Origin: Anaerolineae bacterium
GTDB lineage: Bacteria; Chloroflexota; Anaerolineae; B4-G1; SLSP01
Assembly: GCA_016927095.1 (NCBI GenBank)
Contig: JAFGNI010000548.1
Coordinates: forward strand, 1 to 7,171
Direction of reading: 5' to 3'
DNA: 7,171 nucleotides
A program made the position numbers and the translations under genes. Below are positions 5,109 to 7,171 of the stretch, piece by piece (within the stretch, counting starts at the first letter, position 1; every line of letters begins with the position of its first letter). Under the pieces are notes generated by a model. That model was not told the DNA's origin and made no database searches. It saw nothing but the letters and a program-made list of their open reading frames with translations.

Positions 5109-7171
5109 CTAGCTCCTGTCGCGGCCCCGCCGCCGCTGTGCTCCACGGACCAGAACCAGGGCGACCAAGGGCAACACCAGCAGCGGCGCCGCCATCGCCA
5201 CAGCTCCCGGGGCAGCGCGCAGCGATGTCAGGCTCACGGAGGTCGGCGAGAGCTGGACGATGGTCTGCGCTGACTCCTCCTTCCAACAGTCGTCGGCGAT
5301 GGCGGTGACCGCGTAGACCGTGTCTCCGGTGATCTCGGCATCCGTGTAGGTGGTGTCCGCCGTTACCGCGATCTCGACGACCGTCTGTGGGCTGCTACCC
5401 CGGTAGACACGATAGGCGAAGGCACCCGCAACGGGGTTCCAGCTCAAGGTGCGGGAGCCACCATTTTCCGTGAGCGTCAGCCCTGTCACCGCATCCGGCA
5501 CAGTCGGCGTGGAGGCTGCCAGAGGCTGCGGCACTGTTTCGGCGGGGACCAAGAGCGTGTCTCCCGGCGCCATCGTGATTGTGGTGATGTCCTGACCTGC
5601 GTAGGTCTCCGTCTCGGCGTTCTGGCCGGCGTAGAGGATGCCCGTGACCGGCACCCTAACCGTCGACGGGGCCGTTATGGGCACCGTCAGCGTGATGTCG
5701 TTGGAACAGGCGATCACACCCGAGACGCCCGAGGTGTTGTAGTCCATGCGCTCCCACATCTTCTCGCCGATCTCCTGCGTGCGCAGGCTGAGAATCGGCA
5801 CGTTCTCGTTGTAGTAGGTGTTGTACTTCCCGTAGAGCGACTCGACATAGTCACCAAGCAGTGTCTTCGTGCTCGTGGGCACGTCATAGGCGTAGAGGTT
5901 GTTCATGTGGAACATCGTTGCATTGATGTTGAAGTCGAGCAGGAACCCTAACGCCTGGTTCGTGGTCAGATCCAACAGCTCCTCGTATGTGAAACAGCGG
6001 GTCTCCGGACTCGGATTGGCAGCATACCCTGGGCAGTAGAAGACGCCGTTGATCGCATCGTAGACCGAATTGTAGTAGTCGGTCTCCTGCTCGGGCGTGC
6101 TGGCGAAGTAGAAGATGTTGTTGGCCAGTCGCGGCACCAAAAGCAGATCGGGCTGGGCGGGATAGGGCGTCAGCCCCGTGTTCGGCGTGGGGTTGTTGTA
6201 GCCAGGCTGTGATGCGTTGGCCAGGATGTAGCGGATCCCTAGGCTATCAGCCGTGCTGATTAGGTTGTAGTTATTCAGGCCACTATACGCCCCGGTGAGC
6301 AGCGTTGTGGTCACGTAGTCGGCGAAACCAAGCGCTTGGGCCACCTCCGTGTTGCTGAGGATCTCGGTCGTGGCCAGGGCGACATCGGCGTCGTCAAGGT
6401 CAGCGTGGCTGTAGGTATGGTTGAGCCAGACGAAGCGATCTTGCAGCTCCACCACCTTCGCGGTGAGACTGCCCGCGGCGATGTTGCCATTTCCGTCAAG
6501 ATCCGACAACACACCCTCGCCATTGAAGGGCATCTCGATCTTGAAGTCCGCGGCATTGGGCATCGTGCCGGTGAACGTGTCCATCCAGTCGATCAGGTTG
6601 TCCATATCAGCGGCAGTCAGCCGGAAGCCGTCGTCATAGATGACGGTGCGGCTGATGGGATCCCAGCGGTCGCCAAAGGACAGGATGTCATCGGGCTGGG
6701 GCACGAAGTAGAGCCGGCGTGCACCCAAGAAGATCCCCTTCGTCGCCCAGTTGATGATGCCGTAGGGCCAAAGCCGCGCGTGGATGCTGACCGGCGGCGT
6801 CGCCGGATAGTAGGCAGCCGCGGTGACGACAAGATGCTCCCCCGCGTCGGTGGGCTCGTAGATCCCTACGATCGGATGGCTGCTCTCGTCCACGACCAGG
6901 GGCGTGAACGTTGACCCAGTGGCCGGTACAGACAGGAAGGTGTACGCACCCGTCAGTGCCACCGACAGGCCTGGCTGCAGATAGCCGAAGACAGCGTCAC
7001 CGGCAGTCGTCAAGGTCACCGTCACAGGGGCCGAGGTGCCACCCACGTACTCAAGGCCATACTGAGACGCCTCGGGATAGGCGTACCATGTGACGCGCCG
7101 CACCCCGAAGGTGCGCTCGTAGGCGCGGATCAGGGCGCGCTCATCGGCGGTGAGTCCCTCGTAGAGCTCGC
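5109..7171 (-). CDS. Agd3-like (CE18) surface polysaccharide deacetylase with FN3 domain and C-terminal anchor, N-terminus missing
   Basis: The frame is open to the right edge, so the 5' end is cut off. A GTG at 7103 is in frame, but the 22 codons before it continue the domain (IRAYERTFGV), so I treat it as internal. Residues are numbered from that GTG. Residues 1 to about 118 are beta-rich and fit the carbohydrate-binding part of Agd3-type enzymes. The deacetylase region follows: INWATKGIFLG at 117-127, the PDD metal/catalytic pair D138-D139, FNGEG at 193-197, the HxxxH metal motif H229-TYS-H233 after WL-N, LTGAYSGL at 269-276, VPRLANNIFY at 323-332 and FHMNNL at 398-403. A fibronectin type III domain lies at about 535-618, then a hydrophobic segment at 634-652 and a basic tail, RGAQRRRGRDRS. 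This predicts an extracellular, membrane-tethered enzyme that N-deacetylates GalNAc-type polymer. Fungal Agd3 acts on galactosaminogalactan. Family assignment is from remembered motifs. The gene is followed after five bases by the PelF-like gene. Confidence 0.82.
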   Translation of the reverse strand, partial: ELYEGLTADERALIRAYERTFGVRRVTWYAYPEASQYGLEYVGGTSAPVTVTLTTAGDAVFGYLQPGLSVALTGAYTFLSVPATGSTFTPLVVDESSHPIVGIYEPTDAGEHLVVTAAAYYPATPPVSIHARLWPYGIINWATKGIFLGARRLYFVPQPDDILSFGDRWDPISRTVIYDDGFRLTAADMDNLIDWMDTFTGTMPNAADFKIEMPFNGEGVLSDLDGNGNIAAGSLTAKVVELQDRFVWLNHTYSHADLDDADVALATTEILSNTEVAQALGFADYVTTTLLTGAYSGLNNYNLISTADSLGIRYILANASQPGYNNPTPNTGLTPYPAQPDLLLVPRLANNIFYFASTPEQETDYYNSVYDAINGVFYCPGYAANPSPETRCFTYEELLDLTTNQALGFLLDFNINATMFHMNNLYAYDVPTSTKTLLGDYVESLYGKYNTYYNENVPILSLRTQEIGEKMWERMDYNTSGVSGVIACSNDITLTVPITAPSTVRVPVTGILYAGQNAETETYAGQDITTITMAPGDTLLVPAETVPQPLAASTPTVPDAVTGLTLTENGGSRTLSWNPVAGAFAYRVYRGSSPQTVVEIAVTADTTYTDAEITGDTVYAVTAIADDCWKEESAQTIVQLSPTSVSLTSLRAAPGAVAMAAPLLVLPLVALVLVRGAQRRRGRDRS
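5113..5117 (-). promoter_or_regulatory. Shine-Dalgarno site that decides the pelF-like start
   Basis: AGGAG on the minus strand lies nine bases before the ATG at 5103. It is embedded in the last codons of the deacetylase gene, whose TAG stop (5111-5109) falls between it and the start. The arrangement supports reinitiation or coupling between the two genes and argues against the longer upstream start at 5286. Confidence 0.7.

Noticed and set aside
5104..5286. In-frame upstream extension of the PelF-like gene to an ATG at 5286 (606 residues in total)
   Set aside because: The extra 61 residues lie entirely inside the deacetylase coding region, are low-complexity Ala/Gly/Pro/Arg and match nothing in PelF. 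The ATG at 5103 has a good ribosome site right at the previous gene's stop.
6336..6914. 192-codon open frame on the plus strand
   Set aside because: It lies opposite the conserved deacetylase core. Its translation has no recognisable domain and reads like the antisense shadow of a GC-rich gene.
7101..7103. GTG at 7103 as the deacetylase start
   Set aside because: The frame stays open to the window edge and the preceding residues (IRAYERTFGV) continue the conserved domain. No signal peptide follows the GTG, although the protein should be exported.

Overview
The window is a compact run of five genes, all on the minus strand and so read from right to left. It looks like part of an exopolysaccharide biosynthesis operon. 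Base composition is GC-rich throughout with no obvious compositional break. I see no RNA gene, mobile element, CRISPR array or long non-coding stretch; the longest gap between genes is 69 bases. Both ends cut through a gene. The host is a bacterium with high-GC DNA. The deacetylase ends in a C-terminal hydrophobic anchor plus Arg-rich tail, after a Ser/Thr-rich stretch, and no outer-membrane export gene is visible. Together these would fit a Chloroflexota-type or other single-membrane organism, but this is a weak inference.

In transcription order (right to left): (1) 7171-5109 encodes a surface polysaccharide deacetylase resembling the fungal Agd3 family (carbohydrate esterase family 18 with an N-terminal carbohydrate-binding region). 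It also carries a fibronectin type III domain and a C-terminal membrane anchor, and its N-terminus lies outside the window. (2) 5103-3466 encodes a PelF-like GT4 glycosyltransferase. (3) 3479-1866 encodes a polytopic membrane protein that, by position, topology and C-terminal character, looks like a divergent PelG with an added soluble N-terminal region of about 100 residues. (4) 1796-807 encodes an extended-SDR nucleotide-sugar dehydratase/epimerase of the LegB/GDP-mannose-dehydratase type. (5) 738-1 encodes a sugar-1-phosphate nucleotidyltransferase whose C-terminus may run off the left edge.

The genes can be read as one pathway. Products 5 and 4 would make and modify an activated sugar in the cytoplasm. 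Product 2 would polymerise it and product 3 would move the chain across the membrane. Product 1, anchored outside, would remove N-acetyl groups to give a cationic, adhesive polymer. The central observation is the pairing of bacterial Pel polymerisation/export parts (PelF, PelG) with a deacetylase of the type used for fungal galactosaminogalactan. Pel and galactosaminogalactan are both partly deacetylated GalNAc-containing polymers, so the pairing makes chemical sense. The LegB-like gene hints that the sugar may not be plain GalNAc. All assignments rest on reading motifs by eye; no database search was run.
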